Shown here: piece after piece, positions 12,125 to 24,904 of the stretch
Position numbering within the stretch: position 1 is the first letter of the stretch
Layout: each line of letters begins with the position of its first letter
Assembly: GCA_030686995.1 (NCBI GenBank)
Contig: CM060703.1
Location: 5,389,001 to 5,453,000, forward strand
Length of the DNA: 64,000 nt
Source of the DNA: Artemisia argyi
Lineage: Eukaryota; Streptophyta; Magnoliopsida; Asterales; Asteraceae
Direction: 5' to 3'
Notes under the pieces: generated by a model
What the model was told of the DNA's origin: nothing
Database searches by the model: none
What the model saw: only the letters and a program-made list of their open reading frames with translations
Made by a program: the position numbers and the translations under genes

Positions 12125-15034
12125 ATGCGCACTCGTTCTTCTAGGTCAACAAGCCCTTTACGTGAGCTTGTTAGAATTCCTCGAAGACGTCGTAGACGTT
12201 CTGCCCCAACAGTCGTATCTGAGGGACGTGCTGTTTCACCTAAGAAAGTTATCATGGCGGAAGACCGTCCGATGAATGAGCTTCTCCAAGCACCCATTGA
12301 GGGTTACGGAGACGCTATTGTTGTCCCAGCCATCGTGGCTGAATACTTTGAGCTCAAAACCGGGTTACTAAATCTAGTAACTTCAAGCCAATTTTATGGT
12401 TTTGAGAGGGATGATCCCCATGCTCATATTCGATGGTTTAATAAAATTACTTCTACCATCAAATACAAGAACGTCCCTTCCGAAGCAGTCAAACTTCTTC
12501 TTTTCCCATTTTCTCTTGAGGGAGCAGCCCGGATTTGGCTGGAAAAACAACCTCCTCGTTCAATACACTCATGGGAAGATTTAGTTACCAAATTTGTAAA
12601 CGAATTTTTTCCCCCGTCCAGAATGACAAGTCTTAAAAATGAAATCATCAAATTTACTCAAAGGTTTGATGAATCGTTTGGTGACGCATGGGATCGTTTC
12701 AAAGAATTGCTTCGTCGATGTCCTCATCATGGTTTCACTGAATTAATGCAAATTGACACGTTTTATAATGGTGTGAGTCAATCTGACCAAGATTCTCTCA
12801 ATGCCTCCGCGGGAGGTAATTTTTTGAGCAAAACCACAAAAGAAGCTTTAGAAATCATTGAAAATAAGTCCAAAGTCCGCACTACACGCACAAAACCATA
12901 TAACTCCCAAGTGAGTGCTGGTCCTTCTACTTCATCGCCCGTGAGTACTTCTAGCACCGATGCTAAGATAGATAAACTCACGGATGCCATTCAAGCTTTG
13001 GTTCTCTCAAGCCAGAAAAAAGTCACTTTCACACAAAACCCTTCACATGCTGAAGTTAAAAAAGTGGAAGTTTGTGTCACTTGTGGTGGCCCACATGCTT
13101 ACTACAATTGTACTGCCACCGATGGTAGTCCTTTTGAAGCCAATGCCTTAGCCGGAACTACAAATCAGGGGGGTAATCAATACCGTCCTCAAATGGAACC
13201 AAGTTACCGTGCTAACACACATATGGGACCACCCGGGTTTAATCAAAACCCAAATTTGCAAAACAGAAACCAGAACCAACCCAGAATGAACCAAGGTTAT
13301 CAAAACCAAGGGAATTTCAATCCTGGACAGAATCAAGGTTTCCACAATCAAGGAAACTTTAACAGAAACAATTTCAACCCCGGAAATCATTTTCAGGGAA
13401 ATGGTAATCCAAATCAAGGGAATTTTCAGCCACAACAAGGTTATAATCAAAATAACCGTGTCCAAAATTTCCCTAACCAAACACAAGCCATTCTCCCAGC
13501 TCCACAACCATCATCCGATGAGTTGTTAAAGCAGTTCATGAAAACTCAAGAAGAGACAAACAAGTTGTTGGTCAGCCAGATTTCTGAAATTAAGAAATCT
13601 TTAAATGAACAACCCTCGGGCTCTGGAAAACTTCCGAGCAACACGATCGCAAACCCGAGGGGCGATGCAAAGGCGATCACAACCAGGAGCGGAGTTTCAT
13701 ATGATGGACCTACTGTTCCCACTACCCCTTCTACTTCTTCTCCCAAGGTAGTGGAAAATAACGTCGAGGTAAATAAGGACGAAGTACTTCCTACTCATAA
13801 GGGAGGTACCCAAGACGTCTCACCTCATGTTGTCCCGAAACCCAAACCAAAACCTAGAGTTGTTTTTGAACCAAATGATATTCCAGTTGAAACACCTCAG
13901 TCCAGACCTTCTACCTCCTCTATTCCTTACCCCTCACGCTTGAGTGAACAAAAGCTCCGTGAAAAAGCTAGTCACCAGATGGATAAATTCTTTCAAATCT
14001 TCCAAGATTTGCATTTTGACATTAGCTTTGCGGATGCTATTATTCTGATGCCCAAATTTGCATCGACAATCAAACACTTGTTAAGCAACAAGGAGAAACT
14101 GTTTGAAATGGCAAAGACTCCCTTGAATGAGAACTGCTCGGCAGTTCTTTTAAAGAAGATTCCCGAGAAGCTGGGAGATCCTGGAAAATTTCTAATACCA
14201 TGTGTATTTCCGGGAATGGTTGATTGCTATGCCTTGGCCGATCTTGGTGCAAGTATCAACCTAATGCCATACTCAGTTTGGAAGAAACTTTCTCTTCCTG
14301 ATCTTACTCCTACCTGCATGACTTTAGAGCTTGCAGACCGATCGATATCTCGTCCTCTCGGCATTGCCGAGGATGTGTTTGTGAAGGTAGGAGAATTTCA
14401 TCTCCCCGCTGACTTTGTAGTGGTTGATTTCGATGCTGATCAAAGGGTCCCTCTCATTGTTGGGAGGGGTTTCCTTAGAACGGGCCGTGCTCTTATCGAT
14501 GTATTTGAGCAAGAAATCACTCTTCGTGTGGGTAATGAAGCTGTTACATTTAACCTCGACCAAACCTCGAGGTACTCCTCCAATTATGATTCTGAAGCAG
14601 TTAATCAAATAGATATCATAGACATTGCTTCGGAGGAGTATTCTCAAGAGTTTCTTGGTTATTCTCATAATTCTGTGAGTGGGGATGCCACTCCATCATC
14701 TGAACCTATCATTTCCGACTCTTCCCCTTCTCTCACTCCGTTTGAGGGAAGTGATTTCCTTTTGGAAGAGGTCGAAGCTTTTCTCAAAAATGATTCAGTT
14801 CCATTGGGAATTGATAACACTGAGATTGATCTGGAGGGAGATATTCTTCTCCTTGAGAGATTGCTAAACCAAGACAATTCTCTTCCACTCCCTCCCGTAC
14901 AACTTCATAATCAGGAAATCAAATATGTTGAGGAAACTGATGATTTTCCTGAGGTCGAACTCAAGGACTTACCTCCTCATCTTGAATACGCATTCTTGGA
15001 GGGTAATGATAAATTACCCCGTCATTATTGCTAA
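12125..15034 (+). pseudogene. gag: element A gag-protease reading frame
   Basis: 969 codons open from an ATG in a basic N-terminus (RTRSSRSTSPLREL, RRRRRR). Gag capsid homology spans about residues 80-230. A zinc-knuckle-like CVTCGGPHAYYNC (CX2CX3HX4C) is near residue 317. Next come an Asn/Gln-rich, low-complexity linker (residues 350-460) and an aspartic protease with DLGAS near residue 706. Gag packages the RNA; the protease would mature the polyprotein. The frame runs out at 15034. An extra base in the CCCC run near 15017-15020, compared with element C, shifts RT into another frame. A programmed shift cannot be excluded, but the downstream stops argue for decay. Confidence 0.88.
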
Positions 15035-17870
15035 AGGTTTAAGTGTTGAGGAGAAGAGTGCTCTCATAAAGGTCTTGAAGTCAAACAAGCAAGCAATTGC
15101 TTGGAAACTCTCCGATATTAAGGGTATTAACCCAGATTTTTGTACACACAAAATCTTGATGGAGGATGACTTCAAGCCTGTAGTGCAACATCAAAGAAGG
15201 GTGAATCCAAAAATCCATGATGTGATTAAACAAGAGGTTCTTAAACTTCTTGATGCAGGATTGATTTACCCTATCTCTGATAGTCCATGGGTTAGTCCCA
15301 TTCATTGCGTCCCAAAAAAGGGTGGCATTACTGTTGTCACTAATGAGGAAAATGAGTTGATACCAACTCGGCTGGTTACCGGATGGCGTGTTTGCATTGA
15401 CTATCGTAAGTTAAATGACGCCACCCGCAAAGACCACTTTCCGCTGCCCTTTATGGACCAGATGCTTGAGAGATTAGCTGGAAACGAGTACTATTGTTTC
15501 CTTGATGGTTTCTCAGGATACTTCCAAATCCCCATTGATCCATCGGATCAAGAAAAGACTACCTTTACATGCCCTTATGGAACCTTTGCTTATAAACGTA
15601 TGCCTTTTGGATTATGTAATGCTCCAGGTACATTCCAGAGGTGCATGATGGCTATATTTACCGACATGATCGGTAAAACTATGGAGGTCTTTATGGATGA
15701 CTTTTCGGTCATTGGGGATTCATTCCAAACATGTCTCACCAATTTAGAAACAATGTTGAAAAGGTGTAAAGACACCAATCTATGTCTAAATTAGGAAAAG
15801 AGTCACTTTATGGTCAAAGAGGGCATTGTCCTCGGCCATAAGATTTCCAAGAATGGGATTGAGGTTGACAGAGCTAAGGTTGATGTCATTGCAAAACTGC
15901 CTCACCCTACTACCGTCAAAGGTATTAGGAGTTTCTTGGGTCATGCCGGTTTCTATCGAAGATTCATACAAGATTTTTCTAAAATCTCACGGCCTATGAC
16001 TCATCTCCTTGAAAAGGATACTCCTTTTATCTTCTCACCAGAGTGCATCGAAGCTTTTGAAACATTGAAGAAAAAGCTTACTGAGGCACCCATTCTTATT
16101 GCCCCCGACTAGGATTTACCCTTCGAGCTTATGTGCGATGCAAGTGATTTTGCTATCGGTGCAGTCTTGGGGCAACGCAAAACGAAACACTTTCAGCCTA
16201 TCCACTATGCAAGCAAAACTATGAACGAAGCTCAAACTCATTACACCACTACAGAAAAAGAATTATTAGCTGTGGTGTATGCTTTTGAGAAATTTCGGAC
16301 ATACTTAATCTTGACTAAAAGCGTAGTGTATACGGATCACTCGGCTCTTAAATATCTATTTGCAAAACAAGATGCAAAGCCGAGATTGCTCCGTTGGGTT
16401 CTCCTCCTCCAAGAATTTGATATCATTATTCGTGACAAAAAAGGAGCTGAGAACCTGGCTGCTGATCATTTGTCCCGATTAGAGAACCCACATCAAAATG
16501 TGTATGAGAAAAAGGAAATAAATGAAACATTTCCTCTCGAAACACTTAATGCGGTTGCTTTTCGCGGAGATTCTACTACCCCATGGTTTGCCGACTTCGC
16601 AAACTACCATGCGGGTAACTTTGTTGTGAAAGGGATGTCAACCCAACAGAAGAATAAATTCTTTAAGGATGTTAAACATTACTTCTGGGATGACCCCTAC
16701 TTATTCAAAATCTGTGCGGATCAAGTCATCTGACGGTGTGTATATGGACAGGAAGCCACTGAAATTCTTAAGGCTTGCCATGCTGGACCCACTGGAAGAC
16801 ATCATAGTCCTAATTACACCGCCAAAAAGGTGTTTGATTCCGGATTCTTTTGGCCCACAATCTATAAAGATGCCCAGGATCTCATTAAAACCTGTGACGC
16901 TTGTCAGCGTCATGGAAACATTTCACAAAGAAATGAGATGCCACAAAATGCTATTCAAGTATGTGAAATATTTGATATCTGGGGCATAGACTTTATGGGG
17001 CCATTTCCATCATCCATAGGAAACAAGTACATACTTGTGGCAGTTGATTATTTATCAAAGTGGGTTGAAGCAAAAGCTTTACCCACAAATGATGCCCGAG
17101 TTGTAGTGAAATTCCTGAAATCTCTTTTTGCCCGTTTTGGAACCCCACGTGCTATTATAAGTGATCGTGGTACGCATTTCTGCAATGACAAATTTGACAA
17201 AGTCATGCAAAAGTATAGTGTTACCCACCGTCTTTCTACCGCGTATCACCCACAAACAAGTGGGCAAGTGGAGGTTTCAAATCGTGGTATCAAAAGGATA
17301 CTTGAGAGGACTGTTGGTGAAAACCGTGCTGCCTGGTCGGATAAATTAGATGACGCACTATGGGCTTTTCGTACAGCTTATAAAACACCAATTGGGTGTA
17401 CACCTTACAAGCTTGTGTACGGAAAGACATGTCATTTACCGATGGAACTTGAGCACAAAGCCTACTGGGCATTGAAACATGCCAACTTTGACCTCAAAAC
17501 TGCGGGTGATCACAGAAAAGTTCAAATGAATGAATTAAATGAACTACGTGATCAGGCTTACGAGAACTCTTTAATCTATAAAGAAAAAACAAAGAGAATA
17601 CATGACTCAAAAATAAAGAACCGCGTTTTTAACGTTGGTGATCGAGTACTTCTCTTTAACTCTAGATTAAAGATCTTCTCGGGTAAATTAAAAACCCGTT
17701 GGACTGGTCCATTTACTATCACTAAAGTTTATCCATATGGTACCGTTGAGTTATCTCAAAATGACGGTCCATGTTTTAAAGTAAATGGCCATCGTGTGAA
17801 ACACTACTTTGGAGAGGACATTCCAAACATGGTTGTCCCGGATCTCCAAACTTTCCCCAAGGACAATTAA
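15015..17870 (+). pseudogene. pol: element A pol: RT, RNase H, integrase with three in-frame stops
   Basis: One frame carries the rest of pol. RT has LDGFSGYFQI and catalytic FMDD (about 15480-15720). The RNase H acidic residues are in MCDASD, TEKELLA and YTDHS (16130-16350). Integrase has the HHCC region near 16770-16910, then WGIDF, ISDRG and GQVEV with D, D and E (16980-17275), and a C-terminal DNA-binding part ending at TAA 17868-17870. In-frame stops: TAG 15792-15794, TAG 16110-16112 and TGA 16731-16733. Element C reads through at each of these three places. No full-length pol product can be made without readthrough. No env-like frame follows. Confidence 0.9.
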
Positions 17871-18377
17871 ATTCGGGGTCGAGTCAAGCTAGTGACTCGG
17901 GAATCAAAAACAAGCTACCTCATGGACAAATCAATTCGAGGTCGAGTCAAGCTAGTGACTCGGTAATCAAAAGCATAGCAATATGGGTTTTCACTCATAT
18001 TTCTGATTTCTTTCTCTTTTCTACCACCTAGTGTGGGGGAGATGCCCCACATGTTGTATATATGTATATATCTTGAAAAAAAAAACAAAAAAACAAAAAA
18101 AAAAAAAAACAAAAGAAAAAAGTGAGTTTGTATGTAAATAGCCTAAAATAAAGGTTATTAATATTTCCTTCTTACGTTCTAAGTATCGGTTTAACACCCG
18201 GTGTTTTGAATATTGAGGGCAATATTCATTTCTAAGTGTGGGGGGGGGGGGGGGATTCTCACGAATTCAAACACATGTTCCATCAAGCACCCTCATTTGA
18301 TCAAAATTTAAAGTTTTTTCACACTTAGAAATGCAATAAATGGTATCAATCCTCCATGTCTAACCCACAACAGGATT

Positions 18378-18780
18378 GGCTAGTCCAGGAGCAAACGGCT
18401 CTTGGTAAAGACATCTCAAAACCGTTGATGGCTTGCAATTTGCCAAAAATTGTATGGTTCCTCAACTCCCCATTATCCTAAAAAGCTAATGAGTTGGCTA
18501 GCCCGCAAGATTATGGCTTGTGGTAAAGGCCGTAGAAAATCCATAATTGGTAATCAGCTCACCAAGATGTTGACTATTCCATCAAGAGTTGGCTAGTCCA
18601 GAAGCAAACGGCTTCTGGTAAAGACAAATCAAATCCGTTGACAGCTGGTGGTTTGCTAAAAATCACACGGTTATCAGGTGTGCCACAGTTCTTACACCTG
18701 GCTACTCCAGAAGTGATGGCTTTTGGTAAAGAGTAAAAATCCATTAATTTTTTCTCAAATAGATTGCTAGGGACTAGCAA
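18378..18780 (+). repeat. ordered array of five short hairpins, element A
   Basis: Four units start GGCTA(G/C), fold into a 7-8 bp stem and end GGTAAAG. Stems: 18385-18392/18398-18405 (loop AAACG), 18503-18509/18517-18523, 18598-18605/18611-18618 (perfect, loop AAACG) and 18707-18713/18720-18726. A fifth hairpin, TTGCTAG-GGA-CTAGCAA, is at 18764-18780. The same five occur in the same order in element C (51008-51417, minus strand). Confidence 0.8.
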
Positions 18781-18786
18781 TAGTTT

Positions 18787-18798
18787 AGTGTGGGGGAT
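18787..18798 (+). other. polypurine tract of element A
   Basis: AGTGTGGGGGAT directly before the 3' LTR start (TGATGAG at 18799). This is the expected primer for plus-strand DNA synthesis. Similar AGTGTGGGGG tracts also occur at 18030 and 18235. Confidence 0.8.
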
Positions 18799-21700
18799 TG
18801 ATGAGTGTGTAAATACTCATCATTTCTATTACATATAAGCTGCAAAAACATATGAAAACACACAGGAATGCCTTGAAATATATAAAATTATCCCTGGATT
18901 GTGTTTTTATGCAAAAGGATTGAAAACTGATGAAAAACAAAACATTTCACATAATTTACAGTTTCAGTCCCTGAACTTTGGAAAATTGGCAAAACTAGTC
19001 CCTGGTAAATCAAAACTTGTACAAATGTCATAAAAGGTCCTTGGGATTCATAAGTTGTCAAGAAAAGTCCTTTAAAGTTTAAAAATGGCAAAATGACAAC
19101 TTTGGTCCCTCAACTTTTGAAAAGTGTCAAAATTAGTCCCTAAGGTTTTAAAAATAAGAAAATAATAAAAATAAACCTTATACTATTCTAAATTGACAAA
19201 ATTGGTCCTTATGATAACTTTTGAGAAGATACAAATTCAACCCTTCAAAAATCAAAAAATTACAGGTTTGGTCCCTGGAGTTTGTGGAATTGGCAGATTT
19301 GGTCCCTGAGGTTTAAAATAATAAAATTTATACTTGTGGTCCTTGTACTAATGATTAATTGCAGGTTTAGTCCTTATGTGGAGTTTGGAATAATGGCAAA
19401 ATAGATCCCTAAAGTTTCAGCAAATTTACATTTGTGGTCCTTGGGCTTTATATACAAACCGGATCTATTATATATTACTTAGCCCAAAATACCAAATTCC
19501 AAATCCAATCCAAACTAAACCCAGTTATATACCAGGCCACAAGGCCCAACACACCAAGCCCAATCCACTCCCATTATAAATAAATAAAACAGACAAACAC
19601 CTCACCCCCGTTTTCCTCTTCTTCTTCCACCTCCCTCCCCCTCCACCTGTAACTCTCCACCTCAACCTTCCAGCTCACCCTATATTCCTACCCACTCTCC
19701 ACCACCTCTGCCACTACCAACCCCCACAATAAATGCCCTTCACACCCAATTTCCACCCAAAATCACCACTGTTCACATACTTACCCATAGTTTTGAGCAA
19801 AACCACCCAACTTGGTCCAAACTATCACCAAACGTGTCCCTTACACCTTTACAACATGCCAAGAATCCTTAATTAGTCTCAAACCGCCTCAATTCCACGT
19901 GGTGCGTTTTGGCGCCAAAACTGATTTAAATGGTTGGGATGAATTTGACCCAATCAATGGCTATGATTTGAAGTGGGAAAGTATCTGGAAGCTAGTGGGA
20001 AGATATTTGGTGATAAATACAGAAGAAAGAAGAAGAAGAGAATCATCATAATTTCTAATCTAGTTTATGATAAATCGTAGTTAATCAAAATAGTTGTTAC
20101 ATGAGTGTAATTGTCAATTTCTGTTTCAAAAGTGTTTGTTAACTTTGCCAAAAGTGTAATAAATAGCTTTGGTTACTTGTATCAATCTATCTTTCAAGTT
20201 TTCAGTTAATCTCACTTTGTCCCATTTTCAATTCAAGTAATTTAATTTCTGTTTGATACTTGTTAATTAGAGGACTCTAATCACACTACTTGGCTCTCAG
20301 TAAGCCATAGCAAGCTTTTAGATCATTCTAATTAGTAATAATCATTAAAAAAGAAAAAATCAAAAAGAAATCAATAATTAGGTCATAATTTAGAAAGTTA
20401 CTGTGAAGAAGCAAAGGAGCAAGTGCTATCTTGGATTGCCTTGGTTTAGAGCTCTGTGGACAGTATTTAGGAGTGTTACTTAGTCCTTGGTTCTGTGTGT
20501 TCATCTCATTTCCCAAGATTGTAAGCAGTTTCATTATTTTTAGCATCTTCTGTATTTGTTCTTAATTTAGTATAAAACCTCTTGATTCATACTTAGTTGA
20601 TGTTTGTTAGTGGTAATCTAGAGTAAAATTGGTAGTTTGTTAATTGAAAATCTTAGTTGATAACAATTTTAGTTAGACAGTCAAATTAGTGTAAGTAGTG
20701 ATTAATAGGTTATAGTTGTTATTATCTGTGTAATTGTGTCCATTTGATCTTAGTTCATCTGTATCAAGTGTTAAAATTCAGTTTCATGCTCTAAATCTGT
20801 ATTGAGTAACACTAATCTAGAAAACAGTCCTATCTAGGGGTGTTTGGATCAAGCTGCCATACTAGTTTATGCATGTTATTGTGCTTTATTCTTGTTTCTG
20901 AATGTTAGTTTAGGTCATATTAGTTCATAACTGTCATAATAAATAGGCCTTATTAGTATAAAAGTCAAAATTAGTTGCAATTCCATCTAGCTATTTAACT
21001 GTTAGGAATATTTAGTCCATAATCATCATATTAGTTTAAAAGTTAATAACCTAGCTTAATTTCACCATATCATAGCTTAATATAACTTAAGTAATCAGTA
21101 AACTAGGATCAAAGCTCAATTTAGTCAAACTTAGTAGTAATATAAAAAGTCAAATTTGCAGCCTAACTAATTTTTGAATTAACTTTGGAATTTTGGTGTG
21201 AGCTTGTTATTTGATATTAGGACTAGAGCTTGTAGGATAATATAGACTTGTTACTGATCTCTTTGTTACTATTTTTATTAATTTTTATCTAGCTGATTAG
21301 AGTGCTTAATTAGTGCTTAACTTTTGGTGATTCTTCATAAGCCTCCCCTGTACTCAGTTTTAACACCCTCTTTCACAAGCTTGCATAAGCTTGTGTAGTG
21401 AGTGTTGACCTGTGCATTTTGGTTGTCTGTGATGCCCATGTGGCTAGTTATCTGAACTAAGTACTTATTTGCCTTTGATTGCTTATTTGGTCTGTTTATC
21501 TTGCTTAAAATTGTGTAACAAAATCAAACACTACACTGATCACTAAGTGTAAACAAGCAAAACCACAAGCCCACCATAAGCTCATCAATAAGCTTTGGCT
21601 TGTGATCTTTGGCTCATTAAGAAGCTAAGCAGTCCATTAATCAAGTTCAAGCTTTAATTTACCATTACAAGTCCTTTTACTAGGGCTGCATCTCAGCTTT

Positions 21701-23704
21701 AACTTGTTCATTCACTCAGTTCTCTGAGTGACTCAGTCAAACCACCAAACTTCATAAGCCCTCAATAAGCTACCCAGTGGTCCCCATTGGTCAAGCTTTG
21801 GTATTTTGGAATCCTTACCAGCCCTACTTTAAACTTCAACATTCAATAAGTCCTCTTGAGCTTATTACATAAGCTAAATTTGACCATTTTGGTTGTCTGT
21901 TTGGGTGTTTGGATCTCAGTTTATTGGAAGTGCTTATAAGCTTTTCACAAGCTTATTAGCCAAATCCAGTGAACACAATTGTTCATACTTGTTAATATAC
22001 TATATATAAACAGTACTAATATTTTGTTTTCTTTCTTAAGCTTGTTTTAAAGCTTGTACTAAGCTCTCAAGTTTATTTCACTCACTCATTCAACTGAGTG
22101 AATCAGACTTGGACCCCTCACTTCCCAAGCTCTTTCTGAGCTTATCAGTGGGTCCCACACCCTAAATCTTGGTTCTTCCAACCCCCCTCCTACCAGGCTT
22201 GAACCATTGACCCTTTGTTTGGCTTAGATCATAGTGGACCCCACTTGGTTTTACCTCACAAGGTTGTCCCATTTTCTGTCTCAGAATCCAATAAGCTAAG
22301 TGCTTATTTGTGTTCTGTGGCTTATTCAAGCTACTTATTTGGTTGAATCTTGTTAAGTACTGTATAAATAACTTATAGGAACCAGAATCTACCCTAGTGG
22401 ACCCCACATAAGCTCATTTGAGCTTATTTCCTTCAAAGTCAACAGAAAAGTCAACTGTTTGGGGTAATAAGCACTTACAGTGCTTATTCTTGGTTTCCAA
22501 GTTAGTTGTTTTTGTATTAGTTTCTTATTTTAAGTATTTTAATAGTTTTATAAAAGAAAAACCACAAAAAGCCAAACTTAATATTAGTGATAGCTTCTAT
22601 TTAATCGAAACTATCTATTTAATTTTCTTTTTTAGCTTATTTATAAGCATTTCTTCTATTTTATATTTTTATTAAATCTCTTATATAGTAAAGTAATTTT
22701 ATAAATTTTTCCAGAATTTTCTTTTGTCATCTAGTGTTATTTAGAATTATTATTAGTTTATTTAATAATTAAATAATAAATAAGAATTAAATAGCATAAT
22801 ATATTTTTATAAGGTAACACCTATATTTTATATTTTTCCTAGCTTCTATAAGTCATAAAATAATTTTAGAAATTTTCTTGTGATTTATACTGTTCATTTA
22901 CTAGTTTTCATAATTAAATTATTTTAATTAGATATTAATTAATAAATAGAATAATAATTAGTAAATTAGATTAAAAATACATAATATATACTTTTTATAA
23001 TTTTTTAGGATTCCTATGATGGTTAATTAGATATATAAAATTTTTCATAATTATCTAAGTCTTTTTAGTAATTATAAATAAGTTAATCAATATAATTAGT
23101 TAAATAATAAATAAATAATAAATAATTAATAATAGATAGATAAATAGTGTGAAAAATATAATTTTAATTTTAAAATAAGTTTTATAATATTTTAGATTTT
23201 TAGAAATTTTAATTTTAATTTTCTAGACTTATTTTACATTTTTATAATTAATAGTTAATTGTTAAATAATTAGTAATAGTTATTAAATATAAATAATTAA
23301 TTAAATAGTTTTTAATTAATAAATAAATATTTTAAATTTATTTAATTTGCATTTAAGCCCCTAAGGCTTATAAAATCCTACTATAAGTTAAATTTGTTTT
23401 TGTTTACATTTAATTAGTAAACGTTTACGTTTTCAGTTCCTTTTTCACTTGTACTTATCTGATTTCACGTATTAGTTGATATAGCTTATTAAAGCTATTC
23501 ACTCTTATATTTCAGTAGTACAAATCACTTAAACCCTTTTCCTGTTCAATTCACCTGATCTCAAAGTCGTTTTATTTCAGATTTCATATCTCGTTGGGAT
23601 CTAACGATCCGGGGAAACACTAAACTCACCGGAGTATTGGTTTAGGCTGTTTGACTTGTTGACCATTACTTGGTTGATATTATCTGACTGTTTAGAACGA
23701 ATCA
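18799..23704 (+). repeat. 3' LTR of element A
   Basis: 4,906 bp copy of the 5' LTR with scattered single-base differences (for example CATTTCTA against CATTTCTG near the start, and changes near 19570 and 21535). Ends GAATCA at 23704, followed by the target duplication ATTGT. Confidence 0.95.
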
Positions 23705-24901
23705 ATTGTTTTATCATCCTTTTTGTTGTGACTTCTTGGTTTGAGCTGTGTCGACCCACCACCCGTATGGATACCAAACTCCAAACTAATACGAGATTTA
23801 TACGAGAAATGGATTTTCGGAAGTAAAATGGAATACGTTCGGGTTTGGGAATATTTGATTTTGAGAAATGATTTCTGAACGAGTTGAAATTGTTAGGTCG
23901 TGCCGAGTCCGTAGTTGCCGTCTTTCGAGTTACTATACGTCATACTTCTACCGATTTCTTATTGCTGATTTCTGGACTTGAGGTGAGTCATAGCCCCACT
24001 TTTTACTCTTGAACTATGTTTTCAATACTTGGGTGAGAAACGTGCAAACTATTTTATGTGGACTATTATCGCTTTTATATTCTTTCTAAAACTTGCTATG
24101 CGTATGGACTAGGATGTATTGTCAACTTTAGTCACATAGTTTTTATGTGTACTATTCAAGGTTGGCTTATTTTGATATTAGTGGATTGTCAACTTTAGTC
24201 ACATAGTTTTTGTATGTACTATTCAAGGTTGTCAACTTTAGTCACATAGTTTTTGTGTGTACTATTCAAGGTTGGCTTATTTGGATATTGGTGAATTGTC
24301 AGCTTTAGTCACATAGTTTCTTGTGTACTATTCAAGGTTGGCTTATTTAGATACTATAGTGTGCACCTATAGGTTATTAATACTTCGGAGGTTATCCGAG
24401 TATTTATGATATTGCGGGGGTTACCCGAATATCTATGTTAGAGCGGAGGATATCCGTGTATTATGTTGGAGTGGAGGGTATCCGCAGGCTTTTAGTGAAT
24501 CCTTAGTCTAGCTAGCAAGCGTTTTGCGTATATGTCCACTATATTGAATTATTAATTTAAACCTATGATCTCACCAGCGAAAGCTGACTTTTAGCACGTT
24601 TTCTCAGGTAATTAAGTGATGAATTGGGATGCATGGATTGGAAGGCTCGGCTATGGTACTTGGTTATGGATCTATTTTTTTTCTAAAACTCTGATATTAA
24701 ATTTTGGACCTATGTTTATTTCTTTTGGGCCTGACTCTGAACGATGTTGGGATAAATGTAAACTTTAAAACCTCGTTTTGGTTGTGTTTTTCTTATGTTT
24801 ACTTTATCTCGTTCTTTTATGTCTTGTGTTGGATACCAATCCCCGTAGCACCCCGAAAGCTTGTTGAGTCTTCCGCTGTACCAAATTTTGGGGGTGTTAC
24901 A
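23705..24901 (+). repeat. 5' LTR of element 1, second part
   Basis: Resumes with ATTGT (the duplicated target of element A) and matches 39463-40591. Ends GGTGTTACA at 24901. Carries four copies of a repeat of about 66 bp where the 3' LTR has three. Confidence 0.93.
24119..24360 (+). repeat. tandem repeat of about 66 bp in the LTR of element 1, four copies
   Basis: Units begin TTGTCAACTTTAGTCACATAG and contain ACTATTCAAGG. The second unit is shortened. The 3' LTR has three units at about 39880-40078. A second set of GGAGG-TATCCG motifs follows (24384-24490), also with one unit fewer in the 3' LTR. Confidence 0.85.
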
Positions 24902-24904
24902 GAT

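Larger units (their letters stand above)
17871..18798 (+). other. element A 3' untranslated region, hairpin-rich
   Basis: No ORF. In order: two copies of a CGAGTCA/TGACTCG hairpin (17880-17899, 17943-17962); AGTGTGGGGGA inside a GTGGGG/CCCCAC hairpin (18030-18050); an A-rich tract (18077-18119); a GAATATTG/CAATATTC hairpin (18208-18227) followed by a 15-G run (18240-18254); four GGCTA-headed hairpins (18378-18726); a TTGCTAG/CTAGCAA hairpin (18764-18780); and the purine tract before the LTR. Element C has counterparts of most of these in the same order. Confidence 0.8.
7053..23704 (+). mobile_element. element A: Athila-type Ty3/gypsy retrotransposon with 4.9-kb LTRs
   Basis: LTRs 7053-11959 and 18799-23704 begin TGATGAG and end GAATCA. 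The target duplication ATTGT is at 7048-7052 and 23705-23709. The primer site is complementary to the 3' end of tRNA-Asp. One gag-protease frame is followed by RT, RNase H and integrase. No env-like ORF follows integrase; a 0.9-kb untranslated region rich in hairpins does. The RT block (CPYGTFAYKRMPFGLCNAP) and protease DLGAS motif are typical of the Athila lineage. One frameshift and three nonsense codons break it. LTRs of 4,907 and 4,906 bp that look nearly identical point to a younger insertion than its host. Confidence 0.95.

Noticed and set aside
17871..18798. possible env-like ORF after integrase in element A
   Set aside because: The region has no long frame; it contains hairpins, an A-rich tract and a G run.
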